From the NCBI RefSeq assembly GCF_002632615.1, contig NZ_NITZ01000012.1:1-64000 (forward strand): a stretch of DNA of 64,000 nt. The letters run 5' to 3'. The notes beneath the pieces were generated by a model. That model did not search any database, was not told where the DNA came from, and was given only the letters and a program-made list of their open reading frames with translations. Made by a program: the position numbers and the translations under genes. How positions within the stretch are numbered: the first letter of the stretch is position 1; each line of letters opens with the position of its first letter. Source of the DNA: Xenorhabdus miraniensis (lineage in GTDB: Bacteria > Pseudomonadota > Gammaproteobacteria > Enterobacterales > Enterobacteriaceae). Of the stretch, positions 1-10,179 are shown one piece after another.

Positions 1-99
1 ACTGGCGAATGGCAATGAGTCGTTTTATTATTGAGTTTGGTGATCGCCTTGACGGTCATTACTAAGAAATGGCACTTACACAAAATGGTGGACAGGCTC
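1..99 (+). mobile_element. Right end of an IS256-family insertion sequence (cut by window edge)
   Basis: The first 65 bases encode the last residues of an IS256 (Mutator-type) transposase. A probable terminal inverted repeat follows at about 68-99; read inward from its tip it begins GAGCCTGTCC. The element borders the broken aldo/keto reductase gene. The family call rests on the typical C-terminal residues (FGDRLDGH) and the position of the repeat. The outer boundary is inferred to within a few bases, and the left end is outside the window. Confidence 0.6.
3..65 (+). CDS. IS256-family transposase, C-terminal 20 residues only
   Basis: An open frame enters from the left edge and stops at 63-65. 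It reads WRMAMSRFIIEFGDRLDGHY, which resembles the conserved C-terminus of IS256-type transposases of enterobacteria, where a basic, aromatic segment closes the protein. The catalytic DDE residues lie upstream, outside the window, so activity cannot be judged. Recognition from 20 residues is necessarily tentative. Confidence 0.55.
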   Translation, partial: WRMAMSRFIIEFGDRLDGHY

Positions 100-301
100 T
101 TTTTGATAGGGTTTTCTATTCCCTAATAGCTTCTCCAATTTCATTTTTATAGGTCGAAGCCGTATCAATCATTCTATAGCCTGTTTCTAGCGCTTTTTTG
201 ACAGCCTGTTTTACTTCCGCTTCCTCTTTTGTCTTATATACTCCTAAACCGATATTCAGCATTCCTATACCATTACAGAGTTTTATTGTTTGAGTATTCA
301 T
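100..301 (-). pseudogene. Aldo/keto reductase, N-terminal fragment
   Basis: The minus-strand frame from ATG 301 encodes 61 residues typical of the start of a 2,5-diketogluconate-reductase-like aldo/keto reductase: a [10 protein letters not shown] segment and the [13 protein letters not shown] motif, which holds the conserved Asp and Tyr region of the NADPH-dependent fold. A TAG stop at 116-118 ends the frame. Past it the same frame continues (GIENPIKK) to about base 100, where the insertion sequence begins. Family members are about 270-320 residues, so roughly four fifths is missing. It starts 17 bases after dusC with a good AAGGAG site, so it was probably the last gene of rhlE-dusC-AKR. No function is expected. 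Confidence 0.75.
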
Positions 302-318
302 AAAAATCTCCTTTTCTT

Positions 319-1251
319 TTATTTGCGCAAGATGATACTGGCGATTTCGGCAGATGTTTTTAATGCCCTGATTTGCATAAATAATACTTCCGCTTCATCA
401 TATTCTTTGCGCAAATACCCCAGCCATTGTTTGATACGGGCAACATGATACAGCCCTGTGTCTCCCTGCTTTTCCAAATAAGTATAGTTTTGCAATAACT
501 TGAGCACATCGCTCCACGGCATTCTTGGCTCGTTATATTTAATGACCCGACTCAAGTTTGGCGTATGCAGTGCGCCACGCCCTATCATCACAGCGTCACA
601 TCCTGTGATTTTGATACATTCCTGGGCACTCTGCCAATCCCAGATTTCCCCATTGGCAATCACAGGAATGGAGAGACGACGACGAATCTCGCCAATCGCC
701 TTCCAGTTGATACGTTCTGCCTTATAACCATCTTCCTTGGTTCGCCCATGCACGACGAGTTCTGTTGCTCCTGCCTGTTGTACGGCATCGGCAATCTCAA
801 ACTGACGTGCATCAGAATCCCACCCCAAACGCACCTTTACCGTCACTGGTAAATGTGCTGGTACAGCTTCGCGCATGGCTTTGGCACCGCTGTAGATAAA
901 TTCGGGATCTTTCAGTAATATCGCACCGCCTCCGCTGCCATTTACTGCTTTGGAAGGACAACCACAGTTTAGGTCAACCCCCCAAGATCCCAATTCAACT
1001 GCTCTGGCTGCGTTTTCTGCCAACCATTCTGGATACTGTCCCAAAAGTTGAATCCTGACTGGGGTTCCCGATGGTGTACGACTCTGATGATGCAACTCAG
1101 GACACAACCGGTAAAAAGATTTTACCGGTAGTAAGCTGTCAACCACTCGCAGGAATTCTGTGACGCAAAGGTCGTAATCGTTGACTTCACTCAACAGTTC
1201 CCTCACCAGAGAATCCAAAACACCTTCCATCGGAGCCAGCAAAACGCGCAT
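319..1251 (-). CDS. dusC: tRNA-dihydrouridine(16) synthase DusC
   Basis: 310 residues. This is a flavin enzyme that reduces uridine to dihydrouridine in the tRNA D-loop, by DusC homology at position 16. The N-terminal LLAPMEGV motif begins the FMN-binding TIM barrel. The catalytic cysteine is C98 in the NCGCPSK motif. [10 protein letters not shown] and [10 protein letters not shown] are further FMN/tRNA-binding loops, and the C-terminal helical domain (about 240-310) contacts tRNA. Length matches E. coli DusC (about 315). The ATG lies 3 bases after the rhlE stop, so the two are surely cotranscribed. In E. coli dusC is elsewhere on the map, so the rhlE-dusC pairing is a difference in this lineage. 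DusC rather than DusA or DusB is inferred from overall resemblance. Confidence 0.92.
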   Translation of the reverse strand: MRVLLAPMEGVLDSLVRELLSEVNDYDLCVTEFLRVVDSLLPVKSFYRLCPELHHQSRTPSGTPVRIQLLGQYPEWLAENAARAVELGSWGVDLNCGCPSKAVNGSGGGAILLKDPEFIYSGAKAMREAVPAHLPVTVKVRLGWDSDARQFEIADAVQQAGATELVVHGRTKEDGYKAERINWKAIGEIRRRLSIPVIANGEIWDWQSAQECIKITGCDAVMIGRGALHTPNLSRVIKYNEPRMPWSDVLKLLQNYTYLEKQGDTGLYHVARIKQWLGYLRKEYDEAEVLFMQIRALKTSAEIASIILRK

Positions 1252-1254
1252 TAA

Positions 1255-2658
1255 TTACTCTCCCGACACCGGGGAACGCGATACTTTTGTGGTTCGCTGA
1301 CGCCGCTGACCCGATGAGGTTCCTTGGTTGCGTGAGCGCTCACCATTTGGGTTAGCCTGATGTTTTGAGGATTGACCTTGCTTGCCATTTCTACGTTGGC
1401 TACGAGGCTGTTCGCTATGTGAATGGTTGTCGCGGAAGCCATTACCCCGAGCATTATTTCTACGGGGGCTATTATCACGGCTGTTACGCCCGTTTTGGAT
1501 TGGCTCAGCCTTGATAGAAGGATCTGGCTCATAGCCCGAAATGGCAATGCGCGGAATTTCCCGTTTCAATAACCGTTCAATATCTTTCAGAAGCTTATGC
1601 TCATCAACACATACCAGCGATATCGCTTGTCCGGTTGCATCCGCACGGCCAGTACGGCCAATTCGGTGAACATAATCTTCCGCAACGTTTGGCAATTCAT
1701 AATTGACCACATATGGCAATTGGTCGATATCCAAGCCACGAGCGGCAATATCTGTTGCAACTAACGCGCGAATTTGCCCTGTTTTGAAATCAGCCAGTGC
1801 ACGGGTTCTCGCCCCCTGGCTCTTGTTGCCGTGGATCGCGGCAGCAGTCACGCCATCTTTATTCAGTTGTTCCGCCAGTCGATTTGCACCATGTTTGGTG
1901 CGAGTGAATACCAAAACCTGCTGCCAGTTCTGGTTGCCTATCATGTAAGAAAGCAATTCTCCTTTGCGTTTTTTATCTACAAAATGGATTGATTGATCAA
2001 TCTGTTCAGATGCAGAGTTACGACGCGCGACTTCTACACTCACCGGATTATGCAGCAACTTATTGGCAAGGCTCTTTATTTCATCAGAAAAAGTCGCGGA
2101 AAAGAGTAAATTTTGGCGTTTTGCCGGCAGTTTATTCAATACACGTCGAATATCATGGATAAAACCCATATCCAACATACGGTCAGCTTCATCCAAGATC
2201 AGGATTTCAACGCGGGAAAGATCAACAGCATTCTGGTGTTCCAGATCCAGCAAACGCCCCGGTGTTGCCACCAGAATATCCACCCCACCACGCAGTTTCA
2301 TCATCTGCGGATTAATACTGACTCCACCAAACACCACGAATGAGCGTAATTTGAGATAATTACTGTAATTACGTACATTTTCGCCAACCTGCGCCGCCAG
2401 TTCCCGTGTCGGTGTCAGAATCAATGCCCTGATCGGACGACGGCCTTTTGTCTGAATCGGGGATTCACTCAAAAGTTGCAGAATAGGTAAGGTAAACCCT
2501 GCTGTTTTTCCAGTTCCCGTCTGGGCACTGGCCAGCAGATCTTTACCAGATAACACAACAGGAATGGCCTGTTGCTGAATAGGGGTAGGTTCCGCGTAGC
2601 CTTGCTCTTCAACGGCACGCAAAATATCAGCCTTCAAGCCGAGTGACTCAAAATTCAT
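1255..2658 (-). CDS. rhlE: ATP-dependent RNA helicase RhlE
   Basis: 467 residues, a DEAD-box RNA helicase of the cytoplasm. It has a Q-motif (F..LGL then PTPIQQ, residues 3-30), Walker [11 protein letters not shown] (43-52), PTREL (83-87), DEAD at 156-159, SAT at 187-189 and HRIGRTGR near residue 330. The helicase core ends near residue 385 and is followed by a basic tail rich in Arg, Asn, Gly and Ser, as in RhlE proteins, where such tails bind RNA. The family acts in ribosome maturation and mRNA turnover. It is the promoter-proximal gene of a transcription unit with dusC and is divergent from cecR, as in E. coli. The tail is the least conserved part of the family, so its length is not informative. 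Confidence 0.95.
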   Translation of the reverse strand: MNFESLGLKADILRAVEEQGYAEPTPIQQQAIPVVLSGKDLLASAQTGTGKTAGFTLPILQLLSESPIQTKGRRPIRALILTPTRELAAQVGENVRNYSNYLKLRSFVVFGGVSINPQMMKLRGGVDILVATPGRLLDLEHQNAVDLSRVEILILDEADRMLDMGFIHDIRRVLNKLPAKRQNLLFSATFSDEIKSLANKLLHNPVSVEVARRNSASEQIDQSIHFVDKKRKGELLSYMIGNQNWQQVLVFTRTKHGANRLAEQLNKDGVTAAAIHGNKSQGARTRALADFKTGQIRALVATDIAARGLDIDQLPYVVNYELPNVAEDYVHRIGRTGRADATGQAISLVCVDEHKLLKDIERLLKREIPRIAISGYEPDPSIKAEPIQNGRNSRDNSPRRNNARGNGFRDNHSHSEQPRSQRRNGKQGQSSKHQANPNGERSRNQGTSSGQRRQRTTKVSRSPVSGE

Positions 2659-3028
2659 AAATAAGAAATGCTCCAGACTTCACCATTCCTGATATCAATT
2701 CAGGGGCAGTTTTATGGGAAGAAAACAGACGCGCGATAAAACGCAAAGAAATTACACAAACTGCAATGTGCCATAAGCGCGGCATTATAACAGATATGTG
2801 ATTCCAAACAGCCCTGAAAAGCTAATAATTGGCACGAAATCTCATTGAAAGTGCCCACTTACGAGAATTGACCCAAAATAGGAAAATTATTTTTTATAGG
2901 TGTCTATTAAAAAGACAATTTGTGTCAACTTTACATCAACTTACTTTAGTCTTAAAGTTAATCATACGATTGATATATTTACGACACTCTCAGCAATTCT
3001 TTTTCTTTATAACAGGATATCCTTTAAC

Positions 3029-3706
3029 ATGGCAGCGAAGACGGCTCAGACATCACGAGGCGAACAAGCCAAACAGCAACTCATTGAATCGGCAATAGAA
3101 ATTTTTGGTAAATCAGGTCTGGATGGTGCCACGACTCGCAACATTGCCCAACACGCGCAACAAAATATCGCGGCCATTGCCTACTATTTTGGTTCTAAAG
3201 AAGGACTCTACCTCGCTGTCGTGCAACATATCGCCGATAAGCTAAAATCGGAATTTTCCCCGTTAATCGAATCAATTGACCGTTTTTTTGCCGAAACACC
3301 GAAACCCTATCCACAAGAAAAAATTCTGGAATTTATTCATCAAGGCATGGTTAGCTACAACCGCCTGATTTTCGAGAAAAGCAGTATCAATATCAGCCGC
3401 ATCATGTCACATGAACAACTGACGCCAACAGAAGCTTACAGTGTCATACATGAACAAGGGCTGGCCCCGATTTATTCCCGTATCAATAAGTTAATCGCTA
3501 ATTATATCGGCGTTGATGAACGTGAGATTTCAACCCAAATCCATACTCACGCCCTATTAGGGGAAATTCTTTCTTTCCGTCTGGCACGGGAAGCCTTATT
3601 GCGCCAAACAGGCTGGGATAATATTGGCACTAAAGAATATGAGTTAATTAATCAAGTTTTATCTCAACACATCAACTTATTGCTTGAAGGGTTACGAAAA
3701 AAATAA
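3029..3706 (+). CDS. cecR: TetR-family transcriptional regulator CecR (YbiH)
   Basis: 225 residues from ATG 3029, chosen because AGGA lies 11 bases upstream and the protein then aligns with CecR; a longer open frame begins at 2900 without a good site. The N-terminal TetR helix-turn-helix (about 20-65) contains TRNIAQHA and the typical AYYFGSKEGLY ending. The rest is a helical ligand-binding and dimer domain of the DUF1956 type. In E. coli CecR controls rhlE and its own operon with the ybhGFSR exporter and affects sensitivity to cefoperazone and chloramphenicol. Here it is likewise divergent from rhlE and 120 bases ahead of ybhG. Its operator should lie in the 370-base rhlE-cecR gap, where I could not identify a convincing palindrome. 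Confidence 0.9.
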   Translation: MAAKTAQTSRGEQAKQQLIESAIEIFGKSGLDGATTRNIAQHAQQNIAAIAYYFGSKEGLYLAVVQHIADKLKSEFSPLIESIDRFFAETPKPYPQEKILEFIHQGMVSYNRLIFEKSSINISRIMSHEQLTPTEAYSVIHEQGLAPIYSRINKLIANYIGVDEREISTQIHTHALLGEILSFRLAREALLRQTGWDNIGTKEYELINQVLSQHINLLLEGLRKK

Positions 3707-3829
3707 GGCAACAAGAAATACAGCAATAAATAGTTATAGACTCAAAAATGTGCATACCTGATAAATTTCAAATGACAGTTAATCATTTGAAAAATAAGGG
3801 TATAAATTGAACAAGGCATAAGGGATAGT

Positions 3830-4840
3830 ATGAACAGTAAAAAGTTTGCTCTTGCCCTATTGGCGCTCATTGTTGTTATCGGTGCTATTGTTGGTATCTA
3901 TTATTATCAAGAACAAAATGGCAGGGAACTGACCCTGTATGGCAATGTCGATGTCAGAACAGTGAATCTTGGTTTTCGGGTTGCAGGTAAACTGGCTGAA
4001 CTACAAGTAGACGAAGGTGATGCCATTACTGCGGGACAAACACTCGGCCATCTTGATGATGCTCCCTTTATTAATGCCTTGAATCAATCCAAAGCCGCCC
4101 GGGATGTCGCCAAGGCAAATCTTGCCAAAGCAGAAGCGGGTTACCGTACTGAAGAAATCTCCCAAGTGCGTGCAGAAGTGGCTCAGAAAGAATCTGCATT
4201 CCGCTTTGCCGATAGTTTCCTGAAACGCCAGCAGGGATTGTGGCAAAGTAAAACTATTTCAGCTAATGATTTAGAAAATGCCAAAACCGGACGAAACCAG
4301 GCATTGGCCGCTTATCAGGCAGCAAAAGATAAATTGCGCCAATTTGAAACCGGTTATCGCATAGAAGAAATTGTCGCCGCCAAAGCCCAGCTTAGCCAAG
4401 CAGAAGCGGCAGTTGCACAAGCTGAACTCAATCTGAAAGATACCCAACTCACTTCACCATCAGCAGGTATTATTCTGACCAGAGCCATTGAGCCGGGTAC
4501 AATGCTGGCGGCCGGGAATACGGTTTTTGCTCTATCACTCACCAACCCTGTCTGGATCAGGGCATATATTGATGAGCCGAATCTGAATCAGGCTACCGCA
4601 GGGCGGGAAATTCTGATTTATACCGATGGACGGAAAAATCAGCCCTATCACGGCAAAATCGGCTTCGTTTCTCCAACCGCTGAATTTACCCCCAAGAATG
4701 TCGAAACTCCCGATTTAAGAACGGATTTAGTTTATCGTCTGCGGGTTATTGTTCTTGATCCTGATGAAGGCCTGAAACAGGGAATGCCTGTTACCCTGCA
4801 TTTTGCTGGTACAAATTCTACTGAAGCCAACAATAAGTAA
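3830..4840 (+). CDS. ybhG: HlyD-type membrane fusion protein YbhG
   Basis: 336 residues. This is the periplasmic adaptor of the YbhGFSR exporter, which bridges the inner-membrane ABC pump and an outer-membrane channel. A single N-terminal membrane segment (about 5-25) anchors it. A biotinyl/lipoyl-like half motif with [16 protein letters not shown] follows. Residues about 80-205 form a long heptad-rich coiled coil containing two similar EEI-type turns ([12 protein letters not shown] and [12 protein letters not shown]), then the second lipoyl half and beta-barrel domain. Length equals the family norm. It begins the export operon 120 bases after cecR and is followed 9 bases later by ybhF. Confidence 0.92.
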   Translation: MNSKKFALALLALIVVIGAIVGIYYYQEQNGRELTLYGNVDVRTVNLGFRVAGKLAELQVDEGDAITAGQTLGHLDDAPFINALNQSKAARDVAKANLAKAEAGYRTEEISQVRAEVAQKESAFRFADSFLKRQQGLWQSKTISANDLENAKTGRNQALAAYQAAKDKLRQFETGYRIEEIVAAKAQLSQAEAAVAQAELNLKDTQLTSPSAGIILTRAIEPGTMLAAGNTVFALSLTNPVWIRAYIDEPNLNQATAGREILIYTDGRKNQPYHGKIGFVSPTAEFTPKNVETPDLRTDLVYRLRVIVLDPDEGLKQGMPVTLHFAGTNSTEANNK

Positions 4841-4849
4841 GGCGATAAC

Positions 4850-6586
4850 ATGAGCAGTTCAGCTTATACGATCAAACTGAACGGCGTGGAGAAAACTTTT
4901 CCAGGATTGGACGCTCCTGCTGTCTCCCATCTACGGGCAGAAATTCAGGGCGGATCTGTCACAGGGCTTGTCGGCCCTGATGGCGCAGGAAAAACCACGT
5001 TGATACGAATGCTGGCCGGATTATTGAAACCTGATAGCGGCAATATTGAAATCATGGGGCTTGATCCCATCAAAGATAGTGTCCAAGTCCGTTCTGAACT
5101 CGGCTATATGCCGCAAAAATTCGGCCTGTATGAAGATTTAACTGTCATGGAAAATCTCACTTTATATGCCGATTTACGTGGTGTACTTGGCGAGGAGCGC
5201 AAAGCCACATTTCAAAAATTACTCACCTTTACGGATTTAACCCGTTTTACTGAACGTCTGGCGGGAAAATTATCTGGCGGCATGAAACAAAAACTGGGGC
5301 TTGCCTGTACTTTACTGGGTAGCCCGAAAGTTCTGTTACTTGATGAACCGGGCGTGGGCGTTGACCCTATCGCCCGCCGTGAATTATGGCAGATGGTACA
5401 TGAACTCGCTTCCGAAGGAATGCTTATCCTATGGAGTACCTCTTATTTGGATGAAGCCGAGTTATGTCGTGATGTTTTGCTAATGAACCGGGGTGAGTTG
5501 CTCTATCGCGGTCAGCCACAAAATTTGACTCAGAATATTGCCGGACGATCTTTTTTACTTGATGTTAAACAGGGCGACCGACGCAAAACGCTCCAACATG
5601 CCCTCATCCTGCCCCAGGTGACTGATGGCGTGATTCAAGGCAGATATGTTCGTTTAATCTTAAAAGAAGAAGCAGATAAAAGCGTATTACTCCAACAAAT
5701 AGGGCTATCCGAAGCCAATATTCTTGAGGCCGAACCGCGTTTCGAAGATGCTTTTATCGATTTGCTGGGCGGCGGCCCATCCCACCGTTCCGAATTGGCT
5801 GAAATAATGCCTCAGATTCCGCCCAATCCGACAGAAACCGTGATAGCAGCCTGTAACCTGACTAAGAAATTTGGGGATTTTGCCGCCACTGATTATGTGG
5901 ATTTTCAGGTGAAACGCGGGGAAATTTTTGGTCTGTTGGGACCAAATGGTGCCGGAAAATCCACAACGTTTAAAATGATGTGTGGGTTGATGATCCCCAC
6001 TTCCGGTAAGGCGCTGGTTCTGAATATGGATTTAAAAACCAGCTCAGGCAAGGCGCGCCAACGTCTTGGCTATATGGCTCAGAAATTCTCGCTCTATGGC
6101 AACCTGACGGTTGAGCAAAATCTTAAATTCTTCTCCGGTGTTTACGGGCTGAAAGGCCGGCATCAGAAAGAAAAAATGTCAGATATGATCCAGGCCTTCA
6201 ATCTTGGGCCAATTTTGCAACAAAAAACAGATAGTCTTCCGCTCGGTTTTAAACAACGCCTTGCCCTTTCCTGCGCATTGATGCACGAACCTGACATTCT
6301 GTTTCTGGATGAACCCACTTCCGGTGTCGATCCGCTGACCCGCCGTGAATTTTGGCTCCATATCAACGGCATGGTAGATAAAGGGGTTACCGTGATGGTA
6401 ACAACCCACTTTATGGAGGAAGCAGAATATTGTGACCGTATCGGGCTGGTATTTCGGGGAAAATTGATTGCAGCCGGAACCCCTGATGAGCTGAAAAAAT
6501 TGGTTGCCACGGATGAGCGGCCTAACCCTTCGATGGAAGATACGTTTATCGATCTCGTGGTGAATTACGATAAGGAGCCACAATGA
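4850..6586 (+). CDS. ybhF: ABC exporter ATPase YbhF, two fused nucleotide-binding domains
   Basis: 578 residues, two ABC ATPase domains in one chain. Domain 1 has Walker [10 protein letters not shown] (42-50), signature LSGGMKQK and Walker [13 protein letters not shown]. Domain 2 has Walker [11 protein letters not shown] beginning near residue 364 and Walker [13 protein letters not shown], but its signature is the degenerate LPLGFKQR. That asymmetry is common in tandem ABC proteins, where one of the two sites is catalytically weaker. It powers the permease pair YbhS/YbhR. The stop overlaps the ybhS start by 4 bases, which indicates translational coupling. Confidence 0.93.
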   Translation: MSSSAYTIKLNGVEKTFPGLDAPAVSHLRAEIQGGSVTGLVGPDGAGKTTLIRMLAGLLKPDSGNIEIMGLDPIKDSVQVRSELGYMPQKFGLYEDLTVMENLTLYADLRGVLGEERKATFQKLLTFTDLTRFTERLAGKLSGGMKQKLGLACTLLGSPKVLLLDEPGVGVDPIARRELWQMVHELASEGMLILWSTSYLDEAELCRDVLLMNRGELLYRGQPQNLTQNIAGRSFLLDVKQGDRRKTLQHALILPQVTDGVIQGRYVRLILKEEADKSVLLQQIGLSEANILEAEPRFEDAFIDLLGGGPSHRSELAEIMPQIPPNPTETVIAACNLTKKFGDFAATDYVDFQVKRGEIFGLLGPNGAGKSTTFKMMCGLMIPTSGKALVLNMDLKTSSGKARQRLGYMAQKFSLYGNLTVEQNLKFFSGVYGLKGRHQKEKMSDMIQAFNLGPILQQKTDSLPLGFKQRLALSCALMHEPDILFLDEPTSGVDPLTRREFWLHINGMVDKGVTVMVTTHFMEEAEYCDRIGLVFRGKLIAAGTPDELKKLVATDERPNPSMEDTFIDLVVNYDKEPQ

Positions 6587-7743
6587 GCCGTTCTGAACAT
6601 GCAGCATCCCAAAAAGCCATCAATTTCTCATGGCGTCGATTGAAGGCTCTCTGCATCAAAGAAACTAAACAGATTATCCGCGATCCCAGTAGCGCGTTGA
6701 TTGCGGTGGTGATCCCGCTGATGCTGTTATTTATTTTTGGCTATGGCATAAACCTTGATTCCAGCAAACTTCGCCTCGGTATTCTGATGGAGCAGCAAAG
6801 CGAAGATGCCCGTGAATTAGTTCACGCATTTACGGGATCGCCTTATATTGATGCCACCATCAGCGATAATCGCCACTTCTTAATCAAGAAAATGCAAGAG
6901 AACCAAATTCGGGGCATTATCGTCATTCCGGTAAATTTTGATGCCCTGCTTGCCCGCGCAGATAGCCATGCGCCTATTCAGGTCATTACTGATGGCAGTG
7001 AACCCAATACCGCCAACTTTGTTCAAGGTTATACCAAAGGTATCTGGCAAATCTGGCTCCAACAACGGGGACAAAACCGGGGTGTCTCAACCACGCCATT
7101 GATTGATACACAAATCCGCTATTGGTTTAATCCTGCTGCCATTAGCCGGCACTTCCTCATTCCCGGGGCTGTTTCCATTATCATGACCGTCGTAGGCGCC
7201 ATTCTCACTTCACTCGTGGTTGCCCGTGAATGGGAACGCGGAACTATGGAGGCGTTACTTTCAACCCAAGTCACCCGAACCGAATTACTGCTCGCCAAGT
7301 TATTGCCTTACCAAGTTTTAGGCTCTTTTGTCATGGTGCTTTGCATGATATTCACGGTTTTTGTACTGGGTGTTCCTTATCGTGGCTCACTTTGGATATT
7401 GGCGTTAGTCTCCAGTCTCTATCTTGCCACTGCCTTGGGCATGGGGTTATTGATCTCAACTCTGACGCGCAATCAGTTCAATGCAGCGATGATTTCCCTT
7501 AACGCCGCTTTTTTGCCTGCCATTATGTTGTCTGGCTTTGTTTTCGAAATAGACAGTATGCCGGTACTTATTCAGGCTTCGACGTATATCGTCCCCGCGC
7601 GCTATTTTGTCAGTGGCCTACAGACACTTTTTCTGGCGGGTAACATCGGTACGGTATTAATCACAAACCTGCTCCTGCTGATTGCCAGCTCCATCGTTTT
7701 TATTGGCTTAACTGCGTGGAAAACTCGTCGGCATCTGGATTAA
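6583..7743 (+). CDS. ybhS: ABC-2 type transporter permease YbhS
   Basis: 386 residues. An N-terminal cytoplasmic stretch with the [13 protein letters not shown] motif of ABC-2 permeases is followed by one membrane helix (about 35-55), a large extracytoplasmic domain (about 60-185), and five helices in the C-terminal half. The coupling motif [12 protein letters not shown] before the third helix contacts the ATPase. It pairs with YbhR as a heterodimeric pore. The start ATG overlaps ybhF, and the gene is followed 12 bases later by ybhR. The YbhGFSR pump has been linked to drug and cation efflux in E. coli; the substrate here is unknown. Confidence 0.92.
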   Translation: MSRSEHAASQKAINFSWRRLKALCIKETKQIIRDPSSALIAVVIPLMLLFIFGYGINLDSSKLRLGILMEQQSEDARELVHAFTGSPYIDATISDNRHFLIKKMQENQIRGIIVIPVNFDALLARADSHAPIQVITDGSEPNTANFVQGYTKGIWQIWLQQRGQNRGVSTTPLIDTQIRYWFNPAAISRHFLIPGAVSIIMTVVGAILTSLVVAREWERGTMEALLSTQVTRTELLLAKLLPYQVLGSFVMVLCMIFTVFVLGVPYRGSLWILALVSSLYLATALGMGLLISTLTRNQFNAAMISLNAAFLPAIMLSGFVFEIDSMPVLIQASTYIVPARYFVSGLQTLFLAGNIGTVLITNLLLLIASSIVFIGLTAWKTRRHLD

Positions 7744-7755
7744 AAAGGAAAGAGC

Positions 7756-8862
7756 ATGTTTCATCGCCTGTATACGCTAATCATGAAAGAGTTGCAGTCT
7801 CTTCTGAGAGAGCCGCAAACACGGAATATTTTGATTTTACCCGTCATTCTGCAAATGATCTTATTTCCATGGGCAGCAACGCTGGAAGTCAAAAATGCCA
7901 CTATTGCTATTTATAATGAAGACAAAGGGCAGGCTTCGATTGAATTAACCCAACGGCTGGCAAAATCGAAAGCATTTCCTGATGTTATTTTACTGACCAG
8001 TTCGCAAGAAATCCGTCCTACACTGGATAACCGCAAAGCGCTGTTATTGGTGCGTTTTCCTCAGAACTTCAGTGCCAATATTGCCGCTCATAAACCGACA
8101 TCAATTCAAGTTTTGCTGGATGGGCGTAATTCAAATAGTGCCCAGATTGCCGCTAACTATATCCAGCAAATTGTGATGGATTATCAGAAACAGTTATTGG
8201 GGAGTGCCCCTGGTTTCAATAACAGTGAGCTAATCATCCGTAACTGGTATAACGCCAACTTGGATTATAAGTGGTTTGTCGTGCCATCGCTGGTTGCCAT
8301 GATTACCACGATTGGCGTTCTGATCGTCACGGCTTTGTCTGTCGCACGTGAGCGGGAACAGGGAACGCTGGATCAATTGCTGGTTTCACCATTAGCGACA
8401 TGGCAAATTTTCCTTGGCAAAGCCATTCCGGCACTGGTCGTCGCCACTATGCAGGCAACCATTGTTTTACTGATTGGAATTCTGTGTTATCAAATCCCCT
8501 TCGCTGGTTCATTATTGCTATTTTATGGCTGCATGTTGATTTATGGATTATCTCTGGTTGGTTTCGGGTTGCTGATTTCTGCGGTTTGCTCCACCCAACA
8601 ACAGGCATTTATCGGCGTGTTTGTGTTTATGATGCCGGCGATTTTACTTTCCGGCTACATTTCCCCAGTCGAGAACATGCCCGTCTGGCTGCAAGATATA
8701 ACATGGATTAATCCAATCCGGCATTTTACTGATATTACCAAACAGATTTATTTGAAAGGGGCAGATTTATCCGTCATTTGGCCGAATTTATGGCCTTTGT
8801 TGATCATTACTGCGACGACGGGGGGGATCGCTTATCGGCTGTTCCGCAGTAAGATTGCTTGA
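7756..8862 (+). CDS. ybhR: ABC-2 type transporter permease YbhR
   Basis: 368 residues, paralogue of YbhS with the same plan: a short cytoplasmic start with a [13 protein letters not shown] motif, one helix, a large periplasmic domain (about 45-170) and five C-terminal helices. The coupling motif [16 protein letters not shown] lies ahead of the third helix. An AAGGA ribosome site lies upstream of ATG 7756. It closes the export operon; a hairpin follows at 8876-8917 and then the accessory block. In E. coli ybhMNOPQ lie between ybhR and ybhL; here unrelated genes occupy that interval. Confidence 0.92.
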   Translation: MFHRLYTLIMKELQSLLREPQTRNILILPVILQMILFPWAATLEVKNATIAIYNEDKGQASIELTQRLAKSKAFPDVILLTSSQEIRPTLDNRKALLLVRFPQNFSANIAAHKPTSIQVLLDGRNSNSAQIAANYIQQIVMDYQKQLLGSAPGFNNSELIIRNWYNANLDYKWFVVPSLVAMITTIGVLIVTALSVAREREQGTLDQLLVSPLATWQIFLGKAIPALVVATMQATIVLLIGILCYQIPFAGSLLLFYGCMLIYGLSLVGFGLLISAVCSTQQQAFIGVFVFMMPAILLSGYISPVENMPVWLQDITWINPIRHFTDITKQIYLKGADLSVIWPNLWPLLIITATTGGIAYRLFRSKIA

Positions 8863-8875
8863 TGAAAATGCAAAT

Positions 8876-8917
8876 AGGAAAGAGAGCAGGATGTGGATAA
8901 GTGGTGTTCTCTTTCCT
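8876..8917. terminator. Hairpin after ybhR, possible terminator
   Basis: A perfect 10-base inverted repeat (AGGAAAGAGA at 8876-8885 and its complement at 8908-8917) encloses a 22-base loop just downstream of ybhR. There is no clean T-run after it, so termination is uncertain. It also separates ybhR from the convergent MFS gene, whose stop lies 42 bases on. Confidence 0.35.
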
Positions 8918-8958
8918 CGGTTTCTCCCTTACTCTCCCGATTTAAGAGCTAACATTCT

Positions 8959-10167
8959 TTAGCTATTGTGTTTTTCCTGAACTTTCTGACTTATTTTTCC
9001 TGTGATAAGTAATGATCCCATTGCTGAAAAAGCCAAAAAACATAAGATAAAATTCACTGAAATTATAGGAATTAAAGACATAATGACAACGCCTAATAAA
9101 GATTGATAACTACGCGATATGACATCTGATGCAGCAATAATCTCAGCCAAATACTCAGGTGGGGTCAACTCTTGACCCGAAGCATAAAGCGATATTCTGA
9201 GAAAAGACAACCCCAAAAATAATATAAAGCTCCCTATACTATAATATAGCAATTGAAAATCATGATACGGATAAGACCAAAAAATACACCCTAAAGAAAC
9301 AAAAAAAGCCCCCAGGAAAAAAGAAAGTCTGATTTTCTCCAAACTGAAAAAACGCCCTGCAATAAAATTCCCAAATAACAAAGACAATGCAGAGATAAAT
9401 GAGAAAAAGGCCAATACATCAGAATAACTAATCATAAAAGATAAGTCCACAAAGCTTGTCATTTTAGAGTAGTCCATTGTTATAATATATGTAGAGATAA
9501 TTTGATAAGAAATCATTGAAGTTAAAATACTTATCCTAAAAAAAAGAATATTCCTCTGCACTGGTTCTTTTAAAAGATATTTTAATCCAATAAGCCTTTG
9601 ATTGTTATTTTTTGAGTCTTTTTCGTCTCTCCATTCTGAGACGCCGAAGATAGTCAAAGTAGAAATAAGAAAACATATTGATTCAACAACAAAAACCTGA
9701 TTTAAAGAAACAAATTTAATCAATAAAGCTGCAAAAAAGGGAGAAAATAAAGTCAACAAACTATACAATGATTGTTGCTTCGATATAAATTTTATTCTTT
9801 CATCAGACCCAACAAATTTTTGATAAGCTACGCTCCTTACTGCTATATTTAATCCAGAAAAAAATGAAATAAAAAAGGCGATAATAAAAATGTTGTAAAT
9901 ATCATTCACAATGATAGCTAACAATATTATAAAAGCTCTGATAGAATCAGAAAAAACACAAATCCATTTCATATTAAGATATTTCATTAAATAACCAGTA
10001 AGAAAAAAAACAAGTAAGCTGCCAAGCAATCTTATTGATATAAGCAAGGAGGTACAAGAAGCGGAGTGAGTTATATTGAAAGCCAATGTTAATAACGCCA
10101 CTTCACTTACCCCAGAACCAAACATTGATATAACATCAGAGGTTAACAACTTGTTTTTGTTTTCCAT
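8959..10167 (-). CDS. Major facilitator superfamily transporter, probable exporter of the adjacent peptide product
   Basis: 402 residues with about 12 hydrophobic segments separated by a central cytoplasmic loop near residues 180-200 (WRDEKDSKNNNQR). The layout and the inverted halves fit an MFS efflux protein of the macrolide/peptide exporter type; no substrate-specific motif is recognised. It lies 12 bases after the PP-loop gene on the same strand and is the last gene of the three-gene operon, the usual place of an exporter in peptide natural-product loci. Base composition is markedly AT-rich compared with ybhR and alaX, with many Ile, Asn and Lys codons ending in A or T, suggesting acquisition with its two partners. 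Export of the modified peptide is inference. Confidence 0.8.
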   Translation of the reverse strand: MENKNKLLTSDVISMFGSGVSEVALLTLAFNITHSASCTSLLISIRLLGSLLVFFLTGYLMKYLNMKWICVFSDSIRAFIILLAIIVNDIYNIFIIAFFISFFSGLNIAVRSVAYQKFVGSDERIKFISKQQSLYSLLTLFSPFFAALLIKFVSLNQVFVVESICFLISTLTIFGVSEWRDEKDSKNNNQRLIGLKYLLKEPVQRNILFFRISILTSMISYQIISTYIITMDYSKMTSFVDLSFMISYSDVLAFFSFISALSLLFGNFIAGRFFSLEKIRLSFFLGAFFVSLGCIFWSYPYHDFQLLYYSIGSFILFLGLSFLRISLYASGQELTPPEYLAEIIAASDVISRSYQSLLGVVIMSLIPIISVNFILCFLAFSAMGSLLITGKISQKVQEKHNS

Positions 10168-10179
10168 TTTTTTCTCTTG

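Noticed and set aside
8892..8900. Single DnaA-box match TGTGGATAA after ybhR
   Set aside because: An isolated 9-mer expected by chance; no second box nearby.
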